Shown here in pieces: positions 1-6,984 of a DNA stretch of 7,285 nt. The stretch covers positions 1-7,285 of the forward strand of contig JAFGDX010000082.1 of the NCBI GenBank assembly GCA_016931875.1. Direction: 5' to 3'. Position 1 is the stretch's first letter; the number at the start of each line of letters is the position of its first letter. Position numbers and translations under genes: made by a program. The notes beneath the pieces are model-generated. The model made no database searches and had not been told where the DNA came from. It was given only the letters and a program-made list of their open reading frames with translations. This DNA comes from Prolixibacteraceae bacterium. Its GTDB lineage: Bacteria > Bacteroidota > Bacteroidia > Bacteroidales > Prolixibacteraceae.

Positions 1-1128
1 AAAACCATTAAAAGGGAGCTGGCCAACAGTATTAAATGGAACGACCGGCTGATATCCATCAAAGGGTTCAGGGGGGTTGGAAAAACCACATTCCTGCTCG
101 ACTACCTGAAAAAACATTTTCCGGATGACAATTCCACCTTATATATCAACCTCAATAACTTCTATTTTACCAAACGGAAAATCAGTTCTTTTGCCGATGA
201 GTTTGCCAAAAGAGGCGGGAAACTTCTTTTGCTCGATCAAATTCAAAAATACCCGGATTGGTCGGCCGACCTGAGAAAATGCATGGATGATATTCCGGAT
301 TTAAAAATTATTTTTACCAGTTCGCCGGTTTTGCGAATTGCGGAAGGAAACCCTGATCTGAATGGAATTGCCAAAATTTATCATCTCGAGGGACTCTCCT
401 TTCGCGAATATCTGAATTACCAGACCGGAAGTCATTTTCATTTTTATTCTCTGGAAGAAATCATTGAAAATCATGTTGAAATTGCCACAGAAATTGTATC
501 GCAGGTAAAACCACTGGCTTATTTTTATGATTATCTGAAAAACGGGTATTTCCCGTATTTTATTGACAACCCCAATTTTTATATGAACACGCTCCTTAAA
601 AATGTAAATCTGGCGCTTGAGATCGATGTTCCTTATATTAACCAGATTGAATTAAAATATCTGTCAAAACTCAGAAAGCTGTTGCATATCATAGCCTCAG
701 AAACTCCATTTACGCCAAATGTTAGTAAATTGGCAGCAGCAGTAAAAACATCGAGGGCAACAATAATGAATTATTTAAAGTATTTAAAAAATGCCAAACT
801 GATTCAGTTATTGTATTCAAACGGAGATGACGATCAGATGAAAAAACCGGACATGGTTTATATGCACAATACCAACCTGTTGTATGCCATTGCCCCGGAT
901 AATACGGAAAGTTTAAACCTGCGGCATACGTTCTTTTACAACCAGGTAGGGTATAAAAATAATTTGAACAGCTCGGCAAAAGCTGATTTTTGCGTTAACG
1001 GAAAATATCATTTTGTTGTTGGCGGAAGAAAACTGGACCCCATTCCCGGTATCTATGCAGCATCCGATGTAATTGAAATTGGAGAAGGAAAAAAAATTCC
1101 GTTATGGCTTTTTGGCTTTTTATATTAA
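1..1128 (+). CDS. AAA-family ATPase (AAA_14/DUF4143-like), 5' end outside the window
   Basis: The reading frame is open from base 1, so 375 C-terminal residues are visible and probably only some 20-30 are missing; the first internal ATG (229) lies after the P-loop and is not the true start. Numbering visible residues from base 1: Walker A is G22-FRGVGKTT, the Walker B strand is KLLLLDQ at 74-80 followed by IQKYPDW, a sensor-like strand is KIIFTSSP at 102-109, and the family hallmark GLSFREYL is at 131-138. A winged-helix-like segment spans about 239-266. The end (ADF at 328-330, FVVGGRK at 338-344, and the terminal IPLWLFGFLY) matches the nuclease-like tail of Bacteroidetes members. Odd points: the Walker B acidic pair is Asp-Gln, and the expected Glu of a FEVGG-type motif is Val. 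The cellular role of such proteins is poorly known, and membership in toxin-antitoxin or defence systems has been suggested for relatives. Cytoplasmic; no partner gene is visible. Confidence 0.85.
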   Translation, partial: KTIKRELANSIKWNDRLISIKGFRGVGKTTFLLDYLKKHFPDDNSTLYINLNNFYFTKRKISSFADEFAKRGGKLLLLDQIQKYPDWSADLRKCMDDIPDLKIIFTSSPVLRIAEGNPDLNGIAKIYHLEGLSFREYLNYQTGSHFHFYSLEEIIENHVEIATEIVSQVKPLAYFYDYLKNGYFPYFIDNPNFYMNTLLKNVNLALEIDVPYINQIELKYLSKLRKLLHIIASETPFTPNVSKLAAAVKTSRATIMNYLKYLKNAKLIQLLYSNGDDDQMKKPDMVYMHNTNLLYAIAPDNTESLNLRHTFFYNQVGYKNNLNSSAKADFCVNGKYHFVVGGRKLDPIPGIYAASDVIEIGEGKKIPLWLFGFLY

Positions 1129-1167
1129 ACAAATAAATAAATTAATAATATCAATTATCAACTTAAA

Positions 1168-4100
1168 ATGGCAAAACAAAAAAAAATTATTACATGCGAC
1201 GGTAATTATGCAGCAGCATACATGAGTTACATGTTTAGCGAGGTAGCGTGTATCTACCCCATAACACCGTCATCAACTATGGCGGAATATGTTGACGAGT
1301 GGGCAGCATTTGGCAAAAAAAACATGTTCGGACGCCCGATACGTTTGGCCGAAATGCAGAGTGAAGGCGGAGCAGCAGGAGCTGTTCACGGAGCATTGCA
1401 ATCGGGAGCATTAACAACAACCTACACGGCTTCACAGGGATTGTTGCTGATGATTCCGAATATGTATAAAATAGCCGGAGAATTATTACCCACTGTTTTC
1501 CATGTAAGTGCACGTGCACTTGCCGGCCATGCACTATCAATTTTTGGCGATCACAGTGATATTTATGCCGCCCGCCAAACAGGGTTTGCAATGATTGCTG
1601 CGGGTTCGGTTCAGGAAGAAATGGATTTGGCCGGTGTAGCTCACCTGGCTACCCTGAAATCAAGGATTCCATTTCTGGCTTTCTTTGATGGGTTCAGAAC
1701 TTCTCACGAAATTCAAAAAATTGAAGCCATTGAAATGGAAGACATCGTTCCGCTGGTTGACCAGGAAGCGTTGCAGGAATTTCGCAACCGCGCATTAAAT
1801 CCGGAAAATCCGGTTACCCGCGGTACTGCCCAAAACCCGGATATTTTCTTCCAGGCAAAAGAATCAGCTAATAAATTTTATGATGCCGTTCCGGATATTG
1901 TAGCCGGGTATATGAAAGAAATCAGTAAAATTACCGGAAGAGAATACAAACCATTTACCTATTATGGTGATCCTGAAGCTGAAAATATCATTATTGCCAT
2001 GGGTTCGGTAACCGAAACTATTCGCGAAACCATTGATTATTTAACAGCCCAGGGTAAAAAAGTAGGTTTGGTAGCAGTTCATTTGTTCCGTCCGTTCTCG
2101 GTTAACTATTTTATGGATGCACTGCCCAAAACTGTAAAAAGAATTGCTGTTCTCGACCGTGCAAAAGAACCGGGATCAACCGGCGAACCTCTTTATCTCG
2201 ATATCAAAACATGCTTCTACGGAAAAGAAAATGCGCCTGTTATTGTTGGCGGACGTTACGGATTAGGTTCAAAAGACACTACTCCGTCACAAATTCTTTC
2301 AGTATATGAAAACCTTGAAATGAATGAACCCAAAGGCGATTTCACCATTGGTATTGTTGACGATATCACCTTCAAATCGCTTCCGTTAAAACCAGAAATT
2401 AATATGACACCCAAAGGTACCTACCAGGCCAAATTTTATGGTTTGGGATCCGACGGTACTGTTGGTGCAAATAAAAACTCAATCAAAATCATCGGTGATG
2501 CAACTGATAAATCTTGCCAGGGTTACTTCCAGTACGACTCAAAAAAATCGGGCGGATTTACCTGTTCTCACCTTCGCTTCGGGGATAAACCAATCCGTTC
2601 AACTTACCTTGTAACCACCCCTGACTTTGTTGCCTGTCATGTACCAGCCTACATTCATCTGTATGACATGTTAAGGGGACTGAAAAAAGGCGGCTCTTTC
2701 CTTCTGAATTCCATTTGGGATGAAGAGGAAACCAAAAAACGTTTGCCGGACAGTATGAAAAAATATCTGGCCGAAAATGAAATTAATTTCTACATCATCA
2801 ACGGAACAAAACTGGGTGAAGAAATTGGTCTGGGAACACGTACCAACACCATTATGCAGTCGGCTTTCTTTAAAATTACCGAAGTTATTCCTTATGAAAT
2901 GGCTGTTGATGAAATGAAAAAAGCCATTGTCAAATCCTATGGTAAAAAAGGTGAGCACATTGTAAATATGAACTTTGCAGCCGTTGAAGCCGGAGGTAAA
3001 AATGTGGTAAAAGTTGATGTTCCTGCTGAATGGAAAAACATTGAAGTGGCAGATGGAAACGGTGAATCAAAACGCCCGGAATACATTGCCAAAGTAGTTG
3101 ATGTAATTAACGGACAACGAGGCGATGATCTGCCGGTTTCAACGTTTAAAGGTTCGGAAGACGGAACTTTCCCGATGGGAACCGCAGCTTATGAGAAACG
3201 CGGTGTTGCCGTAAGCGTTCCAGAATGGCAGGCAGAAAACTGTATTCAGTGTAACCAGTGTGCCTATGTTTGTCCGCACGCCGCTATCCGTCCGTTCCTT
3301 TTAACCGAGGAAGAAACAGAAGCAGCACCCGCCGGAACCGAAGTGAGAACTGCCACTCCAACAAAAATGTTTGACGGTTTGAATTTCCGAATCCAGGTAA
3401 GTGTTCTCGACTGTACCGGTTGCGGCAACTGTGCCGATGTTTGTCCATCGAAGGAAAAAGCCCTGGTAATGAAACCACTCGATACTCAACGTGGTGAAAT
3501 TGAACGCTGGGACTACATGATAGATAATGTGAGCCTGAAGGAAAAAGTGGTTGACAAAACAAAATCAGTTAAAAATTCACAATTCGCACAACCGCTGTTT
3601 GAATTCTCAGGTGCGTGTGCAGGATGCGGTGAAACACCTTACATCAAATTAATTACGCAATTGTATGGCGAACGAATGATGGTGGCCAATGCAACCGGTT
3701 GTTCCTCTATTTACGGAGGTTCAGCACCTTCAACTCCGTATTGCAAACACAAAGATTCGGGACACGGACCGGCATGGGCCAACTCACTGTTTGAAGACAA
3801 TGCTGAGTATGGCTTTGGTTTTGCAGAAGGAGTTCAGGCACAGCGCGACCGTATTGCAGAAATTATGAAAACCGCCCTGGGTAACGGCGCCAGCGAAGCT
3901 GAAAAAGAAGTGTTTGCTGAATGGATTGCCAACAAGGAAAATGCCGATGGCTCAGTAGCAGCGTCTAAAAAAGTGTTGGAGGTAATTGCAAACAGCAACA
4001 GCGAATATGCCAAAGAAATTACCAAGCTGAAACAATACCTCATCAAAAAATCTATTTGGGTATTTGGCGGAGACGGATGGGCTTACGACATTGGCTACGG

Positions 4101-4719
4101 AGGACTCGACCATGTAATGGCCAGCGGACAAGACATCAATGTTTTGGTCATGGACACCGAAGTTTATTCCAACACCGGTGGCCAGTCGTCAAAAGCCACA
4201 CCAGTAGGTGCGGTGGCAAAATTTGCTGCATCAGGGAAAAAAGTACGTAAAAAAGACCTTGGCGCAATGATGATGTCGTACGGATATGTTTATGTTGCAC
4301 AAGTAGCAATGGGTGCCAACAATGCGCAGTATTTCAAAGCATTAAAAGAAGCAGAGGCATATCCTGGCCCATCGCTGATCATTGCTTATTCGCCATGTAT
4401 CAACCACGGGTTGCGCGCCAGCATGGGCAAATCGCAGGAAGAGGAGAAAAAGGCGGTTGCTTCAGGTTACTGGTCGCTGTTCCGCTACAATCCGCTCTTG
4501 GAAAATGAAGGTAAAAACCCGTTCCAGCTCGATTCAAAAGAACCCGACTGGAGCAAATTCCAGGAATTCCTGAATGGTGAAGTGCGTTATACTTCTCTGA
4601 AAAAATCATTCCCTGCTGAAGCAGATCAATTGTTCAGCTCAGCTGAGGAAAATGCAAAATGGCGTTACAATTCGTACAAAAGAATGGCTGCCATGGATTT
4701 TTCAAAAACAGAAGAATAA
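1168..4719 (+). CDS. nifJ: pyruvate:ferredoxin (flavodoxin) oxidoreductase, single-chain homodimeric type
   Basis: Oxidatively decarboxylates pyruvate with CoA to acetyl-CoA and CO2, reducing ferredoxin or flavodoxin; cytoplasmic. It is 1183 residues and complete. The N-terminal domain has YPITPSS (T33), EMQSEGG (E66) and R116, equivalent to the substrate-site residues T31, E64 and R114 of the Desulfovibrio africanus enzyme. The ferredoxin-like domain carries two 4Fe-4S motifs: C692/C695/C698/C702 and C749/C752/C755/C759. The proximal cluster ligands are C817, C820, C845 and C1077, with the same 3- and 25-residue spacings as in D. africanus. Thiamine diphosphate/Mg sites are GDGWAYDIG (D969) and DTEVYSNTGGQ (T997, V999). 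The chain stops near the end of domain VI, so the extra C-terminal domain VII of the D. africanus enzyme is absent, as in many homologues. The ATG follows a 39-base A/T-rich leader with no Shine-Dalgarno sequence, usual for Bacteroidota. It may be transcribed alone: a strong terminator follows 20 bases after the stop. Confidence 0.98.
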   Translation: MAKQKKIITCDGNYAAAYMSYMFSEVACIYPITPSSTMAEYVDEWAAFGKKNMFGRPIRLAEMQSEGGAAGAVHGALQSGALTTTYTASQGLLLMIPNMYKIAGELLPTVFHVSARALAGHALSIFGDHSDIYAARQTGFAMIAAGSVQEEMDLAGVAHLATLKSRIPFLAFFDGFRTSHEIQKIEAIEMEDIVPLVDQEALQEFRNRALNPENPVTRGTAQNPDIFFQAKESANKFYDAVPDIVAGYMKEISKITGREYKPFTYYGDPEAENIIIAMGSVTETIRETIDYLTAQGKKVGLVAVHLFRPFSVNYFMDALPKTVKRIAVLDRAKEPGSTGEPLYLDIKTCFYGKENAPVIVGGRYGLGSKDTTPSQILSVYENLEMNEPKGDFTIGIVDDITFKSLPLKPEINMTPKGTYQAKFYGLGSDGTVGANKNSIKIIGDATDKSCQGYFQYDSKKSGGFTCSHLRFGDKPIRSTYLVTTPDFVACHVPAYIHLYDMLRGLKKGGSFLLNSIWDEEETKKRLPDSMKKYLAENEINFYIINGTKLGEEIGLGTRTNTIMQSAFFKITEVIPYEMAVDEMKKAIVKSYGKKGEHIVNMNFAAVEAGGKNVVKVDVPAEWKNIEVADGNGESKRPEYIAKVVDVINGQRGDDLPVSTFKGSEDGTFPMGTAAYEKRGVAVSVPEWQAENCIQCNQCAYVCPHAAIRPFLLTEEETEAAPAGTEVRTATPTKMFDGLNFRIQVSVLDCTGCGNCADVCPSKEKALVMKPLDTQRGEIERWDYMIDNVSLKEKVVDKTKSVKNSQFAQPLFEFSGACAGCGETPYIKLITQLYGERMMVANATGCSSIYGGSAPSTPYCKHKDSGHGPAWANSLFEDNAEYGFGFAEGVQAQRDRIAEIMKTALGNGASEAEKEVFAEWIANKENADGSVAASKKVLEVIANSNSEYAKEITKLKQYLIKKSIWVFGGDGWAYDIGYGGLDHVMASGQDINVLVMDTEVYSNTGGQSSKATPVGAVAKFAASGKKVRKKDLGAMMMSYGYVYVAQVAMGANNAQYFKALKEAEAYPGPSLIIAYSPCINHGLRASMGKSQEEEKKAVASGYWSLFRYNPLLENEGKNPFQLDSKEPDWSKFQEFLNGEVRYTSLKKSFPAEADQLFSSAEENAKWRYNSYKRMAAMDFSKTEE

Positions 4720-4739
4720 TATAAAACTCAACGATTAAT

Positions 4740-4775
4740 AAAAGCCGTTTCATCTGTTGATGGAGCGGCTTTTTT
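4740..4775. terminator. bidirectional intrinsic terminator between convergent genes
   Basis: The left arm 4740-4754 (AAAAGCCG then TTTCATC) pairs with the right arm 4759-4773 (GATGGAG then CGGCTTTT) around a TGTT loop at 4755-4758. That is 15 uninterrupted pairs, including two G-U wobbles. On the + strand a run of six T (4770-4775) ends the hairpin, 20 bases after the nifJ stop. On the - strand the same stem ends in TTTTATTAAT and can terminate the beta-lactamase transcript. The T-run overlaps the beta-lactamase stop codon (4774-4776), so that coding region ends on the edge of the hairpin. Confidence 0.88.
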
Positions 4776-5571
4776 ATTCCAAAATATTCATTTGGGTAAG
4801 AATAGTTCTGGTTATTTCCTTTCTGCATTTACTAAAATCAGGATTTTGATTTTCCACATCTTTTACAAGCCGCGTAGCAAAAAAATAGGTATTATCCTTT
4901 TTTTCCACATAGCCAACCCACCACCCGGTATCCTTTCCGCCGTCTCTTGTCCATCCGGTTTTTGCCCTTAAAATGTAGGTGTCGGTTTCCTCTTCCACCA
5001 TCAACTCTTTCACCGTTTTGAACGATTCTTTTGAAAACGGAAGTGTTTCTTCATAAAAACCGATTAAAAACTCTATCTGGTTTGCGGGCGAAATTCCCAA
5101 ATATCCAAAATTCCAGAAATCATCGTCGTTTACTGAAATATTTCCATTGCCATAATTACAGTCGGCTAAATATTGTTTGTATTTCTCTTTTCCCACCTTT
5201 TTCGATAAATTCAGATACACCCAAACTGCCGACAATTGAAATGCTTCCTTCAGGTTCATATCATGATAGATTTCAGGGCGGTTTCCATATTTTATGGTAT
5301 CAGGATTCCCCGGCCATTTCATAACCTCATTTTCCCCTGCAACAATTTCCTCCTCCAAAAAAATCAGCGAATTCAGAATTTTAAAAGTGGAGGCTGGCAA
5401 GGTTTGATAATGACTGTCATTTATATCACTTGAAATCCATTTATGTGCATGGTAATCATAAATGGTTATGCTTCCGTCAATCTTGCAATCTTTAAACGGT
5501 TTTAGGAAATCATTCTGACTGTAACCCATAATCACACAAAACAGCAACAAAAAAAGCAGAAAGTGTTTCAT
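4774..5571 (-). CDS. bla: class D (OXA-type) beta-lactamase, exported
   Basis: Predicted serine beta-lactamase of 265 residues that hydrolyses the beta-lactam ring outside the cytoplasmic membrane, probably in the periplasm. Residues 1-19 form a signal peptide (KH, then a hydrophobic stretch, ending GYSQ); no lipobox cysteine is placed for lipidation. Class D motifs occur in order: S61-T-F-K64 (nucleophile and the lysine that is carboxylated in the family), S114-A-V116, Y140-G-N142, W153 (equivalent to W154, which stabilises the carboxylated lysine) and K204-T-G206 followed by W. Length and motif spacing are normal, so an active enzyme is expected; substrate range cannot be read from sequence. 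The first ATG is chosen because a later Met (15) would destroy the signal peptide. Convergent with nifJ and divergent from the lactonase-like gene. No blaR/blaI-type regulator is next to it. BlaR1-type sensors share this fold but carry large membrane domains, absent here. Confidence 0.93.
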   Translation of the reverse strand: MKHFLLFLLLFCVIMGYSQNDFLKPFKDCKIDGSITIYDYHAHKWISSDINDSHYQTLPASTFKILNSLIFLEEEIVAGENEVMKWPGNPDTIKYGNRPEIYHDMNLKEAFQLSAVWVYLNLSKKVGKEKYKQYLADCNYGNGNISVNDDDFWNFGYLGISPANQIEFLIGFYEETLPFSKESFKTVKELMVEEETDTYILRAKTGWTRDGGKDTGWWVGYVEKKDNTYFFATRLVKDVENQNPDFSKCRKEITRTILTQMNILE

Positions 5572-5653
5572 ATCGTTGTGTTTAAAAGTTGGTTTATATT
5601 TCTATTTTATGTTGAATGGTAAAACGTCTTTCCATCCTGATAAATTGTTTCCG

Positions 5654-5687
5654 AAAAATAGTTGTATACTCTTACCGAACTATTTTT
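5654..5687. repeat. perfect 10-bp inverted repeat in divergent intergenic region, candidate operator
   Basis: AAAAATAGTT (5654-5663) and its exact complement AACTATTTTT (5678-5687) flank a 14-base spacer that contains the small palindrome GTATAC. It lies 83 bases upstream of the beta-lactamase start and 114 bases upstream of the lactonase-like start. This is a plausible binding site for a dimeric regulator or a hairpin in a leader RNA. It does not resemble the BlaI/MecI operator (TACA...TGTA type) that I know. The repeat is plain in the sequence; its function is inference. Confidence 0.45.
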
Positions 5688-5708
5688 AGCGCTCAGTCAT
5701 TTCATTTT

Positions 5709-5739
5709 TTTTGCTGACCTGCGGCTTTGGTAAGCAAAA
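5709..5739. repeat. interrupted inverted repeat, possible leader hairpin or operator
   Basis: TTTTGCT (5709-5715) pairs with AGCAAAA (5733-5739). After one G/A mismatch, ACC (5717-5719) pairs with GGT (5729-5731), leaving the 9-base loop TGCGGCTTT. It sits 62 bases before the lactonase-like start codon, so it could be a 5' leader structure of that gene or a regulator site. No known riboswitch is recognised. Confidence 0.35.
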
Positions 5740-5772
5740 CAACAAAATAAAATCAATTTCGTCTGTCGGTTT

Positions 5773-5786
5773 TAATTTGTAAATTA
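5773..5786. promoter_or_regulatory. short palindrome TAATTT-GT-AAATTA just upstream of the lactonase-like gene
   Basis: A perfect 6-bp inverted repeat with a 2-base centre ends 15 bases before the ATG at 5802. Its left half contains TAATTTG, which partly resembles the Bacteroidota -7 element TAnnTTTG, but no TTTG-type -33 element sits at a suitable distance, so I do not call a promoter. The position would suit a repressor site; AT-rich DNA yields such palindromes by chance fairly often. Confidence 0.25.
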
Positions 5787-5801
5787 GACCAAAAAGAGGA
5801 G

Positions 5802-6803
5802 ATGAAAAAGCTGTTCTGCATTCTGGTTTTAATCACTGTTACCTTGTTTGGTCATGCTCAAAAGAAAAAAATAGACGTTGCGGTGATAGTATATAATCCG
5901 GATTTACTGGAAGTTGTTCCCGGCAAAATTGAGGTTGAAATTCTTGCTGAAGGTTTTGAATGGTCCGAAGGCCCGTTGTGGCTGGCTGCGCAGCAAAAAC
6001 TGCTTTTTTCCGATATTCCCCGGAACAGCATTTATGAATGGACAGAAATGGAAGGCGTAAAACTTTATCTGAAACCTTCGGGTTATACCGGGGAGAAAAC
6101 CCGCGAAGGGGAGCCGGGTTCAAACGGGTTGCTGTTAAGCCCTGATGGAGAATTGATACTTTGCCAGCACGGCGACCGGCGAGTTGCCAAAATGAATTCA
6201 GGGTTGCAAAATCCAAAACCAGATTTTACCACACTGGCTGACCAATACAACGGGAAAAAATTAAACAGCCCCAACGATGCGGTTTTTCATAAAAACGGCG
6301 ATCTTTATTTTAGCGATCCTCCCTACGGGCTGGAAAAAAATATGGAAGATCCCTTAAAAGAACTGGATTTTCAGGGTGTTTATAAAACTGACCCAAATGG
6401 CAAAACAGTGTTGCTAACCAAAGAACTTTCGAGGCCCAACGGAATTGCATTTTCAAACGACTACAAAAAACTATACGTGGCAAACTCTGACCCCGAAAAT
6501 GCGATTTGGATGGTGTACGATATAAATGAAAACGGCGAGTTAAAAGACGGCAATGTATTTTTTGATGTTACAGACCAGAATACGGCAGAAAACGGAAATC
6601 CCGACGGTTTGAAAGTCCACAAAAACGGATGGATTTTTGCAACCGGCCCCAAAGGAGTCTGGATTTTCACCCCCCAGGGAGAACATCTCGGAACGATTGT
6701 TACAGGCGAAAAAACTTCCAACTGCGCGTTTAATGAAGATTATTCCGTGCTGTTTTTAACAGCCGATGACTATCTTTTAAGAGTAAAACTCAAAACCAAT
6801 TGA
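5802..6803 (+). CDS. exported SMP-30/gluconolactonase-family protein
   Basis: 333 residues, beta-propeller family whose characterised members hydrolyse sugar lactones such as gluconolactone with a divalent metal. Residues 1-20 are a signal peptide (KK, hydrophobic core, ending GHAQ), so it acts in the periplasm or outside. Family metal and active-site positions are visible: E56 in SEGPLW, N158 in NSPND, N213 in RPNGIAFS and D268 in NPDGL, matching the Glu/Asn/Asn/Asp set of SMP-30 enzymes. Strand repeats such as GDLYFSDPPYG and KKLYVANSD are typical of the propeller. The ATG at 5802 is preceded directly by AGAGGAG with no spacer, too close to serve as a normal Shine-Dalgarno site, but the intact signal peptide supports this start. 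Divergent from the beta-lactamase across 230 bases. The true substrate is unknown; other lactones or phosphotriester-like compounds are possible. Confidence 0.9.
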   Translation: MKKLFCILVLITVTLFGHAQKKKIDVAVIVYNPDLLEVVPGKIEVEILAEGFEWSEGPLWLAAQQKLLFSDIPRNSIYEWTEMEGVKLYLKPSGYTGEKTREGEPGSNGLLLSPDGELILCQHGDRRVAKMNSGLQNPKPDFTTLADQYNGKKLNSPNDAVFHKNGDLYFSDPPYGLEKNMEDPLKELDFQGVYKTDPNGKTVLLTKELSRPNGIAFSNDYKKLYVANSDPENAIWMVYDINENGELKDGNVFFDVTDQNTAENGNPDGLKVHKNGWIFATGPKGVWIFTPQGEHLGTIVTGEKTSNCAFNEDYSVLFLTADDYLLRVKLKTN

Positions 6804-6951
6804 AATGGCGTGGTTGCTTTTTACATTCAGCTAAATTGCTTTTTGTTTTCTTCTTTACACACTAATGAATCTTAAAAAACCCGGAATAAAACTTTATCAC
6901 ACGCGTGTACTTGATCCTGTTTTGTGCAGCGATCAGAACGAGTGAAAAGTT
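6804..6951. other. non-coding stretch downstream of the lactonase-like gene
   Basis: No convincing gene. Immediately after the stop is a weak hairpin (AACCA 6794-6798 with TGGTT 6811-6815, then GCTTTTT), a poor terminator candidate. The 9-base direct repeat TTGCTTTTT occurs at 6814-6822 and 6836-6844. A 10-bp perfect palindrome, ACACGCGTGT, lies at 6899-6908. A 26-codon frame from 6865 shows nothing protein-like. It may be partly the flank of the insertion-sequence remnant that follows. Confidence 0.5.
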
Positions 6952-6970
6952 AGAACTGATTATCAGTTCT
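6952..6970. terminator. 19-base palindrome followed by T-rich DNA, possible terminator
   Basis: AGAACTGAT (6952-6960) and ATCAGTTCT (6962-6970) are perfect complements around a single central T; as RNA this would fold with 8 pairs and a 3-base loop. It is followed by TTATAATTTTAATTTTTG, so it could end the lactonase-like transcript, although it lies about 150 bases beyond that stop and has few G-C pairs. It could instead be a protein-binding palindrome or belong to the end region of the insertion sequence that begins nearby. Confidence 0.35.
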
Positions 6971-6984
6971 TTATAATTTTAATT

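Noticed and set aside
229..1128. ATPase gene starting at the first ATG, 229
   Set aside because: The frame is open from base 1 and holds the Walker A motif at 64-90 before this ATG, so the gene begins outside the window.
1277..1591. 104-residue - strand open frame inside nifJ, with similar ones at 2671-2958, 3284-3562 and 3834-4046
   Set aside because: They lie opposite highly conserved PFOR coding sequence, look compositionally unlike proteins and have no family motifs; they are antisense shadows.
5031..5433. + strand open frames opposite the beta-lactamase
   Set aside because: They overlap the class D motifs on the other strand and show no domain of their own.
5773..5779. TAATTTG as a Bacteroidota -7 promoter element
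   Set aside because: One base short of TAnnTTTG, and no TTTG element at the proper upstream distance.
6865..6945. Small 26-codon + strand frame starting MNLKKPG
   Set aside because: Too short, spans a palindrome, has no recognisable motif and no supporting context.
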